From: Gordonia otitidis NBRC 100426
GTDB taxonomy: Bacteria; Actinomycetota; Actinomycetes; Mycobacteriales; Mycobacteriaceae
NCBI RefSeq assembly: GCF_000248075.1
Contig: NZ_BAFB01000063.1
Location: 1-47,777 of the forward strand
DNA length: 47,777 nucleotides
Direction: 5' to 3'
In this document: one piece after another, positions 16,650 to 25,446 of the stretch
Layout of the letters: every line of letters starts with the position of its first letter
Position numbering within the stretch: position 1 is the stretch's first letter
Notes under the pieces: generated by a model
Told to the model about the DNA's origin: nothing
Database searches by the model: none
Seen by the model: the letters and a program-made list of their open reading frames with translations, nothing else
Position numbers and translations under genes: made by a program

Positions 16650-16951
16650 GCCTTGTAGGTGCGACGAGCCTGCCCGTGCCGGAGCGGTGGGGCGGGGACC
16701 GGAGCACGCGGCCCGGCCACCGGGCGAGGCGGTTCACGAGGGATCGCGTCAACGAACCACGTCTGCTCCGGACCTCACCCGGCGTCGACAGCTCTCCTGG
16801 TGGGCGCAGTTCTCGCCCCGGGGCGATGACGGGAAGCTGAACCCGGCCGTGCGGAGGGTGGATACCGGCCCGAGGGCACAGTCGAGCGTGCCCGGCGGTG
16901 AGAAGGCGCAGGGTTTGTAAAGTGAGAGTTCAGGACGAGAAGAGGTGAGTG
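16650..16951. other. Non-coding or unassigned stretch
   Basis: About 300 bp without a convincing gene. Frames here are open by composition only (high GC) and show no family resemblance. The last part contains GAGGTGAG, the ribosome-binding site of the next gene. Confidence 0.4.
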
Positions 16952-17239
16952 ATGACTGACCCGATTCGCACCGCCAGTCCTGTACGGGGGCGTCCGGACT
17001 TCACGCACGTCTCGGACGTGATGCTCTACGACATCGCCCGTCACACCGCATCCCTGTTGCTCTCGCTCTTCTTGAACCGTCAGCGTGAGGCCGCCGATGA
17101 GGCCGAGCGCGAGCATTGGGCGGCCCGCGAGCGGCTGGTCATCCGGAATGTCGAGGCGTTGGACCCGGCCGACCGCGCCGGGCTGATCGCTCAGAACGAA
17201 GCCTGGGACGACGAGGACCGCGGCCTACGCGAAGCGTGA
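16952..17239 (+). CDS. Hypothetical small alpha-helical protein
   Basis: 95 residues, ATG 16952 just after a GAGGTGAGT ribosome-binding site. SVVRGRPDFTHV-like opening (PVRGRPDFTHVSDVMLYDIA), a hydrophobic helix (HTASLLLSLFLNRQREAAD), then a charged helix rich in Glu and Arg, ending NEAWDDEDRGLREA. The composition suggests a soluble helical protein with one amphipathic hydrophobic helix rather than a membrane anchor. I have the impression that similar short proteins accompany actinobacterial mobile elements but cannot name the family. It is followed at 17366 by a degenerate, oppositely oriented fragment. Confidence 0.6.
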   Translation: MTDPIRTASPVRGRPDFTHVSDVMLYDIARHTASLLLSLFLNRQREAADEAEREHWAARERLVIRNVEALDPADRAGLIAQNEAWDDEDRGLREA

Positions 17240-17365
17240 CGAGCGAGGAGGACCACGCCCGGGGGCACCTGCGCGCAGCACCTCCAGCCTCACCCGGGGC
17301 TTCAACCAGCTGCGGGGAGCGCGTGCCCGCCCGGGAAGCGGCGGCGCCAGGGCTCCGTGGTGGGT

Positions 17366-17765
17366 TCAGGCCCGGTTGAGTGATCGCTTGGTGATGAAGA
17401 TCCCGCGCTGACGAAACGCTCGGGGACTGTCGCGTTCGGCTTCGGCACGGAAGATGCCGGGCACGCCTGGGTACCAGCCCTCTGCCATGCGGGTCGGGTC
17501 GAGCGCCCATGCGGGGGGTGTCCCAGCCGTCGCGTTCTGCGAGGTGATCGGCCAGGGCGGCGAACGCGGCGTCGAGTTCCACCGCCCCGGTCGGGGCAGG
17601 CGGCTCGTCGAATACGCTGGCGGCACGAGTGGGGTCGCTGCGGCGCAGGACGGAGGTGTAGTCGTCCACGGTCTGCAGGATGCCGAACCGCCACGCCGCA
17701 GCCAGCGGTTCACCCGCCGCGAGCAGCTCTGCGGCATACGTACCGTTCCATTCGGGGTCGGGCGT
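17366..17765 (-). pseudogene. Fragment of an unidentified gene, frameshifted, fused behind mca
   Basis: Continuing the mca frame, sequence unrelated to Mca begins around 17765: LLAAGEPLAAAWRFGILQTV, RRSDPTRAASVFDE, LADHLAERDGWDTP. It must change frame near the G run at 17513-17518 to continue as WALDPTRMAEGWYPGVPGIF and RAFRQRGIFITKRSLNRA before the stop at 17366. The pieces read as the C-terminal part of one soluble protein of unknown function whose 5' end is missing. The join to mca and the homopolymer frameshift both argue for a pseudogene made by recombination. Confidence 0.6.
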
Positions 17766-18401
17766 CCAGGCGTCGAGGCTTTCAACCAACGGTGACTCGA
17801 GGCCTTGGGCGTCCATGGCGTCGCTGAGCGCCTGAGAGCGCGCCCGGCTGAACGTGTGGTGATAGTAAAGCTTCAGAGGTTGCCACGGCTCGCCGGCGTT
17901 AGGATAACGACTTGGGTCGGACGCCGCCCCGAACGCCGCCACCGCCACCTTGTGGCACATGATGTGGTCGGGGTGAGGGTAGCCGCCGCGCTCGTCGTAA
18001 GTCGTGACCACATGCGGCCTAAAGCTCCTAATGAGCCGGACCACCGGCTCTGCCGCGTCCGCGACGTCCATCGCCGCGAAACAGCCTTCGGGCAGCGGCG
18101 GCGGTTCACTGCCGAACCAGCCGGAATCCACGAAACCCAGCCAGTCCTGGGTGACACCGAGGCTCTCGCAGGCCGCCTGCATCTCCCGGCGGCGGATCTC
18201 GGCAATGTTGGCCAGTATGCCGGGCCGTTCCATGTTTGGGTTAAGGATCGAGCCGCGCTCTCCGCCGGTGCAGGTGACCACGTGCACATTCACCCCCTCA
18301 GAGACGTACTTCGCCGTGGAGGCCGCGCCCTTGCTCGACTCGTCGTCGGGGTGAGCATGCACGTGCATCAGCCGAAGTCCGGTGCGCGGCAGGGAGGACA
18401 T
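17766..18401 (-). pseudogene. mca: Mycothiol S-conjugate amidase (Mca), 3'-truncated
   Basis: ATG 18401 (GGGAGG nearby) opens the PIG-L/LmbE-type deacetylase fold: LMHVHAHPDDESSKGAASTA with the AHPDDE zinc motif, VVTCTGGERGSILNP, DWLGFVDSGW, and GGYPHPDHIMCHKVAV with the third zinc ligand. This pattern, with the long PPPLPEGCF loop, is that of Mca, which cleaves mycothiol-toxin conjugates to release mercapturic acids for export in Actinobacteria. Homology stops near residue 212 of about 290, so the C-terminal region with the ATQIDP/WPTEDFEL-type elements is absent. Probably inactive; presumably a displaced chromosomal copy. It supports an actinobacterial, mycothiol-making source. Confidence 0.75.
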
Positions 18402-19052
18402 CCCGCAGATTCTAAGGAATGTGGCGGCTAGAACCATGGCGAGACGAGGACACCGGCTCAGCCAAGCGGCGCCGACCAATCTGCCCTTGAGGACCAGTAC
18501 GGCCGGAAGGCCCCGCAGTTGCGAGTCGCGCTGATCGCGATCACGGCCGCGATGGGCGCAGTGTCCATCGCCCCGGCGGTATGGGCCGTCTGGTTTCGCG
18601 AAGCCCCGAAGAGCAAGTCGGCTGGCGGTGACGTTGCGAATCGACGGCGCCATCAAGAAGGCACCGCCGAGGTCACCTGCAAGGGCCCCGGCCTACGCCG
18701 ATGAGCCAAGTCGTCGCGGGTGAGTTCGGCTTCCCGATGCCCGGGCCGGTGTTCGAGGAGGAACACACTATCGAGCGGACCGTCCGCAAACGCGCGTCGA
18801 ACTGCTCGGGTGCACGACCCCTGCGCAGAAGCGGCAACGCTGATAGAATCTGACGGTAGCATGGAGTGTGCTGGAGAACAGCCGAGGGAACGTCAGAGCA
18901 TCAATCCGCTAAACGTCGACAGCGACCCGAGCGGCGTCTACGCTGAGGATGACCGCTAGCGTGCAGCACCTTGTGCCAGCTTGGCGCTGTCATCCCGGAT
19001 CGGCGCGCGGCGAAGGGGTCCCGTTTTGAAGGCGTCTCTCGAGACTGCTGGG
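18402..19052. other. Intergenic region with weak small frames
   Basis: 650 bp with no gene I can defend. A short plus-strand frame (18519-18704) starts MRVALIAITAAMGAVSIAPA, a hydrophobic stretch that could be one membrane segment, but it has no ribosome-binding site and degrades into basic residues. Around 18725-18790 the plus strand could read GEFGFPMPGPVFEEEHTIER, perhaps the remnant of another gene. Confidence 0.3.
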
Positions 19053-19907
19053 ATGGCGAGTGTGAATCAGTTTCCCGAAGTCGTTCGATATCCGATCGCC
19101 GCCGGTCGTCGACACACCGTCGGCCTGCAGGCTGACGGGACCGTCGTTGCTATCGGTGCGAATTCCGCCGGGGAGTGCAGAACCTCGACGTGGCGCGATG
19201 TCGTCGCCGTGGCCGCCGGCAGCGTGCACGTGGCCCGCAATACCGGCAAATCTCACACGCTTGGCCTCGGTGCCGACGGGACCGTTCACGCCTGCGGCTG
19301 GAACAACAGCGGCCAGTGCGATGTGCAGGGCTGGCAGGACCTCGTCGCGGTGGCCGCAGGGTGGCGCTTCAGCGTGGGGCTACGGGGCGATGGGACCGTC
19401 GTCGCCACCGAGCGCTTTGCGCACACGGCACTCCATGAATGGCGCGACGTGTGTGAGATAGCGTGCGGGGACTGGCACGTCGTAGCCCGCCGGCCCGACG
19501 GGACCGCCTGCGCTGCGGGCAGCAACACGTGGGGCCAGTCCGATGTCCATGGCTGGACCGGGCTGACGAGGCTGGCCGCCGGATACCTGCACACCCTCGG
19601 CCTTACACAGGATGGCACTGTCCGCGCCGCCGGCCACCCGGCGTTCTGGAGGGGCTGCGAGCGGTGGACGGACATCACGTCTGTGGCCGCAGGCAGCTAC
19701 CACAGCGTCGGCCTCACCGCCGAGGGTACCGTCGTTGCAGTGGGAAGCTCCGAACTGGGACAATGCGCCGTCTCCGGGTGGCAAGACATCGTGGCCGTGG
19801 CAGCCGGTGGCGCGCACACAGTGGGGCTGCGTGCGGACGGGTCCGTCGTCGCCACCGGTGACGACAGTTACGGTCAACTGCAGACTGCGGCCTGGCACCT
19901 CAACTGA
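19053..19907 (+). CDS. RCC1-repeat beta-propeller protein
   Basis: 284 residues almost entirely made of about seven ~40-residue blades with the pattern HTVGLxxDGTVVAxGxNxxGQC..W.DIVAVAAG. Visible blade ends include TWRDVVAVAAG, GWQDLVAVAAG, EWRDVCEIACG, GWTGLTRLAAG, RWTDITSVAAG and GWQDIVAVAAG. That count closes a seven-blade propeller like eukaryotic RCC1. Bacterial versions are usually secreted or of unknown role; I see no signal peptide here, so a cytoplasmic binding role is more likely. ATG 19053 is chosen because repeats start soon after; a TTG at 18981 is possible. Convergent with the HAF-like gene. Confidence 0.85.
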   Translation: MASVNQFPEVVRYPIAAGRRHTVGLQADGTVVAIGANSAGECRTSTWRDVVAVAAGSVHVARNTGKSHTLGLGADGTVHACGWNNSGQCDVQGWQDLVAVAAGWRFSVGLRGDGTVVATERFAHTALHEWRDVCEIACGDWHVVARRPDGTACAAGSNTWGQSDVHGWTGLTRLAAGYLHTLGLTQDGTVRAAGHPAFWRGCERWTDITSVAAGSYHSVGLTAEGTVVAVGSSELGQCAVSGWQDIVAVAAGGAHTVGLRADGSVVATGDDSYGQLQTAAWHLN

Positions 19908-19970
19908 CGCACTCACTCCAACCAAGTGCCCTGGAAAGACGATCGTCCCGCGCGGGACGATCCTCGGAGG

Positions 19971-20708
19971 TCAGGCTGCGGTCCAGGTCGCGGCCCTTGC
20001 GGCAGGGGCGTCGCCCGAGCGCGTGTCGACGACGTACCCCACGACGTCCCCCCGACCGTTGACGCCGTAAGCGTAGGACCCGGCCCCTAGATGCTCAAGT
20101 GTCGTCGACCCGCCCTCAAGATCCCAGAGTGCCGCCGAGAAGGGGAACCCTGGCGAGCCGGGGAGAAACTCGATCCCGACGACGAGACCCGCATCGTTCA
20201 CCCGGAGGGCCGCCTGCCCGGGCAACGGCTCCGGTGCCGAAAACGGATCGCGCCAGAACACCGCGATCGGCGGTTTACCCCGCTCAGCCATGCGCCACCC
20301 CACGGCGAGCCCGTCGGTGCTGCACGCGTTGACGAAGGCGTCGTCACCCTGGAGCCGGACAGGCTGGAGCGTCCGCGGCTCCCATACCGCCGGCGCGTGC
20401 CGCCAGTCGAACTCACCCTCAAGCGTGACGAAGCCGCCTGCCACCCGGCCGAGCGCGTCAATGGTGTGCCCAAGGGCGATTAGGTTGTCGTCGCCGTCTG
20501 CCGCCGGCAGCGGGGTATAAGTCGCCGTGGCGAGGTCGTAGACGAAGGTGCCCACAGGCAGCCCCCGGGGTAGACCGCCGGAACTCGGGACGGCCCCTGT
20601 CACGAGGACGAGGCCGTCATCGGTGACGTCGATGGCCTGGCCCATCTCGGAACCGGGCGGCAGCGCCAGTACTTGGAGCCCACCGTCGCGGGTCCCGGCG
20701 ATAGAGGC
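19971..20708 (-). pseudogene. HAF-repeat-like beta-propeller protein, 5'-truncated
   Basis: From ATG 20645 the frame encodes 224 residues of repeats of the type IDALGRVAGGFV, CSTDGLAVGWRM, VNDAGLVVGIEF, VNGRGDVVGYVV, each a short strand-turn unit with an N-x-x-G-x-V-x-G core, as in HAF or extracellular repeat proteins. The frame remains open and repeat-like upstream (GTRDGGLQVLALPPGSE) to a TAA near 20709, exactly where an unrelated transposase remnant starts. The N-terminus, with any signal peptide, was therefore probably lost. Function unknown. Confidence 0.6.
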
Positions 20709-20905
20709 TTATGGCAGGCGTCGGGTGGTCGGTCGTGTTGGCCAGCGGTAGCGGGTCCTGGCCTCGCGGATGAGGGCTCTGATGATGGTGAGCGCGGCAG
20801 CGAGGTCGAGGTAGAAGTCCACGACGAGGTGGTTCTTCTCGGTGCAGCGGCGGAGCTTGCCGTAGCCGTTCATCCAGGAGTGTGTGCGGACCTGCGCTCC
20901 CGGGT
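20709..20905 (-). mobile_element. IS5-family-like transposase remnant (C-terminal end)
   Basis: The minus strand reads VRTHSWMNGYGKLRRCTEK followed by a hydrophobic helix and a basic tail ending in RWPTRPTTRRLP. This matches the end of IS5-group (IS427-like) transposases, where the W-M-N-x-Y/F-x-K-L-R-R-C-x-E block carries the last catalytic glutamate. Upstream sequence is unrelated, so only about 60 codons survive. It abuts the truncated HAF-like gene. Confidence 0.65.
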
Positions 20906-21297
20906 ATGCACACCGAGGCGAACCAGGTCGTGACGCTGTGGGAGGGGCAGCTGAACTTCCTCCCAATCAACGACGGCGCGTTGACGCTATCCCCCTCCGA
21001 AGACGGACAGCAGCGTCGATCGCTGGCGGGACCGGAACCGTTTGCGGCATTGATCGCCGGACAGGTTCCTGCACTCCTGGAAAGCGCAAGTGAACCCACC
21101 AACACCGCGTCATGTCGCGTGCCACACGAGGCGACGCGGCTACGGGAGACTGACACGGCCTCGCTTGTGACAGCTTCGTCTCGACCAGACGAATCGTCCA
21201 GTCGACACCGCTCCGCCGAGCTTCAGCCCGCGACCTGCGCTGATCGTCACCGACCGATGTCCGGAGATGCTCCCGACTTCCTCCCACTAACAGTGGT
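20906..21297. other. Unassigned stretch before the duplicated att arm
   Basis: About 390 bp. A plus-strand frame starting at ATG 20906 reads MHTEANQVVTLWEGQLNFLP and then loses coding character; I cannot assign it. No terminators or repeats are obvious. Confidence 0.3.
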
Positions 21298-21330
21298 GTC
21301 ATTCACTCCATGTGGTATTCGCTGCAATAC
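21298..21330. other. Second copy of the attP right arm plus core
   Basis: 21298-21320 is identical over 23 bases to 35925-35947 (GTCATTCACTCC, then ATGTGGTATTC). It is in the same orientation and continues with GCTGCAATACC, which is not relaxase sequence. GGTATT and AATACC here form a small inverted repeat around GCTGC. It marks the boundary between two stacked integrated elements. Confidence 0.65.
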
Positions 21331-21360
21331 CCCCTACATTTTGAATCCGCGAAGTAGCCG

Positions 21361-21483
21361 TTGGCCAGCGATCTTGTGAGTCTGGCGGCATCACTGACGG
21401 GCGGCTCAGTGGACTCGCTGATGGGGACCGCGAGACACTTGGTGGGAGTGAGCGACACTGGAGCGCTCATCCAGTGGGCGTGA
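21361..21483 (+). CDS. Possible 40-residue leader protein upstream of the helicase
   Basis: TTG 21361 to TGA 21481 reads ASDLVSLAASLTGGSVDSLM and continues HLVGVSDTGALIQWA. Composition looks protein-like and the stop lies within the GAGGAG ribosome-binding site of the helicase gene, which would couple translation. There is no clear ribosome-binding site for it and no recognised family. Confidence 0.3.
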   Translation: MASDLVSLAASLTGGSVDSLMGTARHLVGVSDTGALIQWA

Positions 21484-21492
21484 GGAGACGGC

Positions 21493-24075
21493 ATGGCGTT
21501 CGTCCGGACGGCAACAGGCGGCGCGGACTACGCCTCTCCTGGCGAGTTGTACCGAGATCTTCCTCGGCGTCCTGGTGCGGTTCCCGGCCTCTGGGCGCAC
21601 CAGTCGGAGATGCTGAAGACGTTCACGTCGAAGGCCGACGAACCGGACGTGGCGCTGGAGCTTCCTACGGGTACAGGCAAGACGCTGACCGGCCTGCTTG
21701 TCGCGGAGTGGACGCGACGCAAGCGGCGGGCGCGAGTGATCTATGCCTGCCCGACTCAGCAATTGGCGCGTCAGGTTGCTGCCGCCGCCTACCGGGAAGG
21801 AATTGACACTGCCCTGCTCGTGGGTCGGCATGCCGACTGGCCTGTGGCGGACCACGCGGCCTATGAGGCGGCCAGTGCGATCGCCGTCACGACGTACAGC
21901 AGCATCTTCAACAGCAATCCTCACCTGGCGGAGGCGGATCTGATCTTGTTCGACGATGCGCACGCGGGTGAGCAGTATGTCGGCGAGGCCTACAGCGTTG
22001 ACCTAAGCCGCTGGAAGTCTCCCGAGGAGTACATGGCAGCACTGGAAGCGGTGGCGCCTGCTCTTGATGGGGTGTTCCTTGAGCGTCTGCGCGCTCCTCA
22101 GCCGGACCCGGGAATCGGTAGCGATGTCCGGATGGTCGTGCCGCTTCGTCAGCCCGGCATGATCGCGGAGATCGACCGCGTTCTGGGGTCCTTCGCCGCG
22201 CCACACAGCTATCGCTACTCGATGATTCGCGCCGGCCTTGCTTCCTGCCTCGTGTACGTGGCGTACTCGGGGATCCTCGTTCGCCCCTACCTCCCGCCCA
22301 CCCATCAGAATCACCTGCTCTCCCACGCGCGACAGCGCGTCTACCTGTCAGCCACGTTGGGTGAAGGCGGCGAGCTGGAGCGAGCGTTCGGACGCTCGGG
22401 GATTCTTCGTCTCGAGCAACCAGACGACAGCACGGCACCACGTTACGGACGACGATTCTTCGTGTTCCCCGAGTTCGTGGAGGCAGCCGACACCGCGGCG
22501 CTCGATCGCTCGATCGTGGCAGCTGCAGGCAAGGCACTCGTCCTCGCTCCGCGCACGGACACAGCCATGAACGACGCCGCGACGCTCGCGCAACCAGGAT
22601 GGCCCGTGTGGGGCATCGATCAGGTGGCCGAGAGCATGGCCCCTTTCGCTGAGCTCGACCACGGCGTGTGTGGACTCGCCGCTCGATATGACGGACTCGA
22701 CCTACCGGGCGACGCGTGCCGCCTCGTAGCGCTCGACGGGGTTCCAGACCAGGACAATCTGCAAGAGCGCTTCCTGCAGTCCCGCGCCCGCGCGGGAGCC
22801 GCGCTCGCGGCTCGTGTCCGTACCCGCGTCGTCCAAGGCGCCGGCCGTTGCACACGAGGCCCTGAAGACACCGCGGTCGTGCTCGTCCTCGGCTCCGAGC
22901 TATCGCGCTACCTCACTCGCCCAGAGGTCATCGCGGCTCTCGACTCCGAGCTTCAAGCCGAGATCCGATTCGGCCGCGAGAACGCCCAAGCCGGCACAGC
23001 CAGCGACATGCTCACCAACGTGCACGCGTTCCTCCATCAGGACAGCGACGAGAGCTGGCGCACCCAGGCAGAGCCGGCTCTGACCGACTACCGGCGCGAA
23101 ATGACTCAGCAGGCACCCGACGGGACCGCGGCGCTGTCGGCCTGCGTCGAGCACGAGATCCAAGCCTGGGCGTCAGCCACGATCGGTGCGTGGGCAGACG
23201 CATCCACGCATGCTCACGAGGTCGCGCGCATCGCCGGCACCGGCGGCTTCTCCACCAAGGGCTACCGAGCATTCTGGACCTACCTCGAGGCAACTTGGGC
23301 CGATCAAGCAGCCGAGGAGAACGGCGACTCTGCCGGCCGAACTGCCGCACAAGGTCTCGTGCGGCAATCAGAGCAGATCATGGGACTGGGATCCTGGATC
23401 CGTCAGATGGCACCGTTCCCCGCGATGCAACGCTCTGGACTGAGCGCCGTCGATGCGAACGCGGTCAACACGGTGGCCGCCGTGCTCGACGCCGGCGTCA
23501 ACCAGGGTAAGGTCCGACGTCGCATCGGCGAGATTCACGCAGGTCTCGCCGAGCGCGATCCAGGCAAGTACGAACCGGCGCTGACCGAGATGGGAAAGCT
23601 CGTCGGCGCTGACGCGTCCAAGCCGCCCGGAACTGGCCGCTGCGACTCAACCTGGTGCTGGGGCAATGAACTCTGGCTCGCGCTAGAAGCGAAGAGCGAT
23701 CACGAACCCACCGGCGTTGTACCCCACAAAGACATCCGACAAGCGAACGACCAACTCAGACTGCTCGCTTCAGACCGCGGTATCGACGCCGCTCCGCCCG
23801 ACAGCGCCACTGTCGTGATCTCGCCCAAACCAGGAATCCATCACGACGGAGTCACCGGCGCTGAACAGCACGTGCACTTCGCCTCGCCCTCGACCATGAC
23901 CGAGCTCGCGTACGACATCGCGTCTGCGTGGGACGACCTGCTGACAAAGAGCGCACACCGCACGCTGCTCCAGCTGCGGCAACTCGTCGCGGACACCTTC
24001 AACGCCCGCGGAACCCTGCCCTCACAGATCCACGAACGCCTCACACGCGACCCCGTCGCCGCGAAACCCGACTGA
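21493..24075 (+). CDS. SF2 DEAD/DEAH-like helicase with C-terminal PD-(D/E)XK-like nuclease domain
   Basis: 860 residues. Helicase motifs: Walker A LELPTGTGKTLTG (~57-66), Walker B LILFDDAH (~150-157, a DDAH variant of DEAH), motif III VYLSATL (~283), motif VI VVQGAGRCTRG (~447-456), the last resembling XPD/DinG-type enzymes. The C-terminal third has CDSTWCWGNELWLALEAKSD with E732-x-K734, and KDIRQANDQLRLLAS after it, as in PD-(D/E)XK endonucleases. Helicase-nuclease fusions of this kind are typical of prokaryotic defence or conflict systems acting on foreign DNA. A GAGGAGACGGC ribosome-binding site precedes ATG 21493. It begins about 170 bp after the boundary at 21320 and is followed in the same direction by an unknown 353-residue protein. 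Confidence 0.75.
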   Translation: MAFVRTATGGADYASPGELYRDLPRRPGAVPGLWAHQSEMLKTFTSKADEPDVALELPTGTGKTLTGLLVAEWTRRKRRARVIYACPTQQLARQVAAAAYREGIDTALLVGRHADWPVADHAAYEAASAIAVTTYSSIFNSNPHLAEADLILFDDAHAGEQYVGEAYSVDLSRWKSPEEYMAALEAVAPALDGVFLERLRAPQPDPGIGSDVRMVVPLRQPGMIAEIDRVLGSFAAPHSYRYSMIRAGLASCLVYVAYSGILVRPYLPPTHQNHLLSHARQRVYLSATLGEGGELERAFGRSGILRLEQPDDSTAPRYGRRFFVFPEFVEAADTAALDRSIVAAAGKALVLAPRTDTAMNDAATLAQPGWPVWGIDQVAESMAPFAELDHGVCGLAARYDGLDLPGDACRLVALDGVPDQDNLQERFLQSRARAGAALAARVRTRVVQGAGRCTRGPEDTAVVLVLGSELSRYLTRPEVIAALDSELQAEIRFGRENAQAGTASDMLTNVHAFLHQDSDESWRTQAEPALTDYRREMTQQAPDGTAALSACVEHEIQAWASATIGAWADASTHAHEVARIAGTGGFSTKGYRAFWTYLEATWADQAAEENGDSAGRTAAQGLVRQSEQIMGLGSWIRQMAPFPAMQRSGLSAVDANAVNTVAAVLDAGVNQGKVRRRIGEIHAGLAERDPGKYEPALTEMGKLVGADASKPPGTGRCDSTWCWGNELWLALEAKSDHEPTGVVPHKDIRQANDQLRLLASDRGIDAAPPDSATVVISPKPGIHHDGVTGAEQHVHFASPSTMTELAYDIASAWDDLLTKSAHRTLLQLRQLVADTFNARGTLPSQIHERLTRDPVAAKPD

Positions 24076-24154
24076 TCAAAGACTGCGGAAGTGCACCGTC
24101 GCTTCCGGTCTCCGGCTTGGGCTGGAGGCTCCGCGGAAACCAGCGCCGCCAGAC

Positions 24155-24176
24155 GTTGACGTTAGAAGCACTAACG
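24155..24176 (+). promoter_or_regulatory. Possible operator upstream of the 353-residue gene
   Basis: CGTTAG-AAGCA-CTAACG (24160-24176) is a 6 bp dyad immediately after TTGACG (24155-24160), 30 bp before the ATG at 24206. No convincing -10. Confidence 0.25.
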
Positions 24177-24205
24177 AGCCCACCCAAGATCCGAGGACAC
24201 GAACG

Positions 24206-25267
24206 ATGAGCACCTCGCTCCTGACCATCACGTCGGCTGAAGAACCGCGCCTGCGCCAGGTCATGAAGGACATCCAGAACGACGTCGCCGCGTACTACGC
24301 CGCGACCGCCGGAGGCGGTGACCTCGGCGTGCACGCCCGCACCTGGCTCGGTCGGGTGCAGAACCTCAACGACCTGCTCACAAAGCAGCTCCACGACAAG
24401 GCCACATACCTGGCACTGTTCACACCGACGCCCACGACCGGCGCCGAGCTCATCAACGCGGTCAAATACGCCCGCAACGTGGACCAACACCTGATGTTCG
24501 AGGTCTCGCCGAGCGAGGACGTGTTCATAGGTGGCGCTCACGGCATGCGGACTTACGGCTGCTGGCGCCCCATCCCTGCCGCAACACATGCCGAGTTGGA
24601 GAAGCGGACACAGCGCCTGCAACCCGCTTATCAGGCGAACCTGGAGGGCAAGGAACTGACGAGCACGATGCTCGCTGTGCTCCGGTTCTTCGCCGACATC
24701 GCCCCGCAGATCGTGCACCGAGATCATCGCGGCGAGTGGACCGGCTTCCCGCTCAAGAGCCAACCGGCGGTCGGTGACCCTCTACACCCCGAGGAGCCGG
24801 TCGGCGACATCGTCGCCGCAAACGTCTGGCTCAACAGGCGCCGCCCGAACGGTGACCTGCGAGTCGTCGTCGGTCAGTTCTCCATGGAGGAGGCGCCCTA
24901 CCTCGTCGGATTCACCTTCGCTGACCAGCTCTCCTTCTCCCCGTTCGTCGAGACGCCCGAACAGGTCGACCGCGACATCGCCGCAGGGTTCACCTACCTC
25001 CAGGGCGACGTATCCGCCAACGTCGAAAATGTCACCCACAAGTTCCCTATGCCCCCAGACGGTGCCGTCCTCTACAGCCCAAAGGAGGCGACCACCTGGG
25101 CCACCCCGCTCACCCAGACCCGGTACGAAGCCGACTGGATGATCGGCTTCGACCCAAACAACTGGCGGCAAGCCGTCTCTGTCGAGCATCCGGACCGCTT
25201 CCCGGACTTCGTCGCGTACGAGCAACGTCGGGCGTTCCGGCTATATGCGCAGGTGCCGCCGCGCTAG
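24206..25267 (+). CDS. Hypothetical protein in the helicase-nuclease locus
   Basis: 353 residues, soluble, no signal or membrane segment. The N-terminal ~120 residues are helical (RLRQVMKDIQNDVAAYYAAT). The middle contains AELINAVKYARNVDQHLMFEV, and the C-terminal half is beta-rich with tryptophan-containing motifs (AANVWLNRRRPNGDLRVVVG). I recognise no family. Separated by 130 bp from the helicase-nuclease gene and read in the same direction, so probably part of the same functional unit. A strong terminator follows at 25340. Confidence 0.65.
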   Translation: MSTSLLTITSAEEPRLRQVMKDIQNDVAAYYAATAGGGDLGVHARTWLGRVQNLNDLLTKQLHDKATYLALFTPTPTTGAELINAVKYARNVDQHLMFEVSPSEDVFIGGAHGMRTYGCWRPIPAATHAELEKRTQRLQPAYQANLEGKELTSTMLAVLRFFADIAPQIVHRDHRGEWTGFPLKSQPAVGDPLHPEEPVGDIVAANVWLNRRRPNGDLRVVVGQFSMEEAPYLVGFTFADQLSFSPFVETPEQVDRDIAAGFTYLQGDVSANVENVTHKFPMPPDGAVLYSPKEATTWATPLTQTRYEADWMIGFDPNNWRQAVSVEHPDRFPDFVAYEQRRAFRLYAQVPPR

Positions 25268-25339
25268 CCACGCCCGGACCAGCAACCACGCAGCGAGATT
25301 GTTCGAACAAGCTCGAAGAGCACTTGACCGACCTCACAA

Positions 25340-25369
25340 CCCAGCACCAACCTCCTGTCTGGTGCTGGG
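25340..25369. terminator. Bidirectional hairpin terminator
   Basis: CCCAGCACCA (25340-25349), 10-base loop, TGGTGCTGGG (25360-25369): perfect 10 bp stem between the plus-strand gene ending at 25267 and the minus-strand gene ending at 25447. Confidence 0.8.
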
Positions 25370-25446
25370 CTCGGCCTCCTACCGCGCGGAGAACGCGCGG
25401 TCGAGAGGGTTGTGGCCAGCCGATGCCAGGCGGCAGCTAGCGGAGG

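Noticed and set aside
20617..21156. Minus-strand 179-codon frame across 20.6-21.2 kb
   Set aside because: It crosses the junction between the HAF-like gene, the transposase remnant and unassigned DNA; the transposase remnant is in a different frame.
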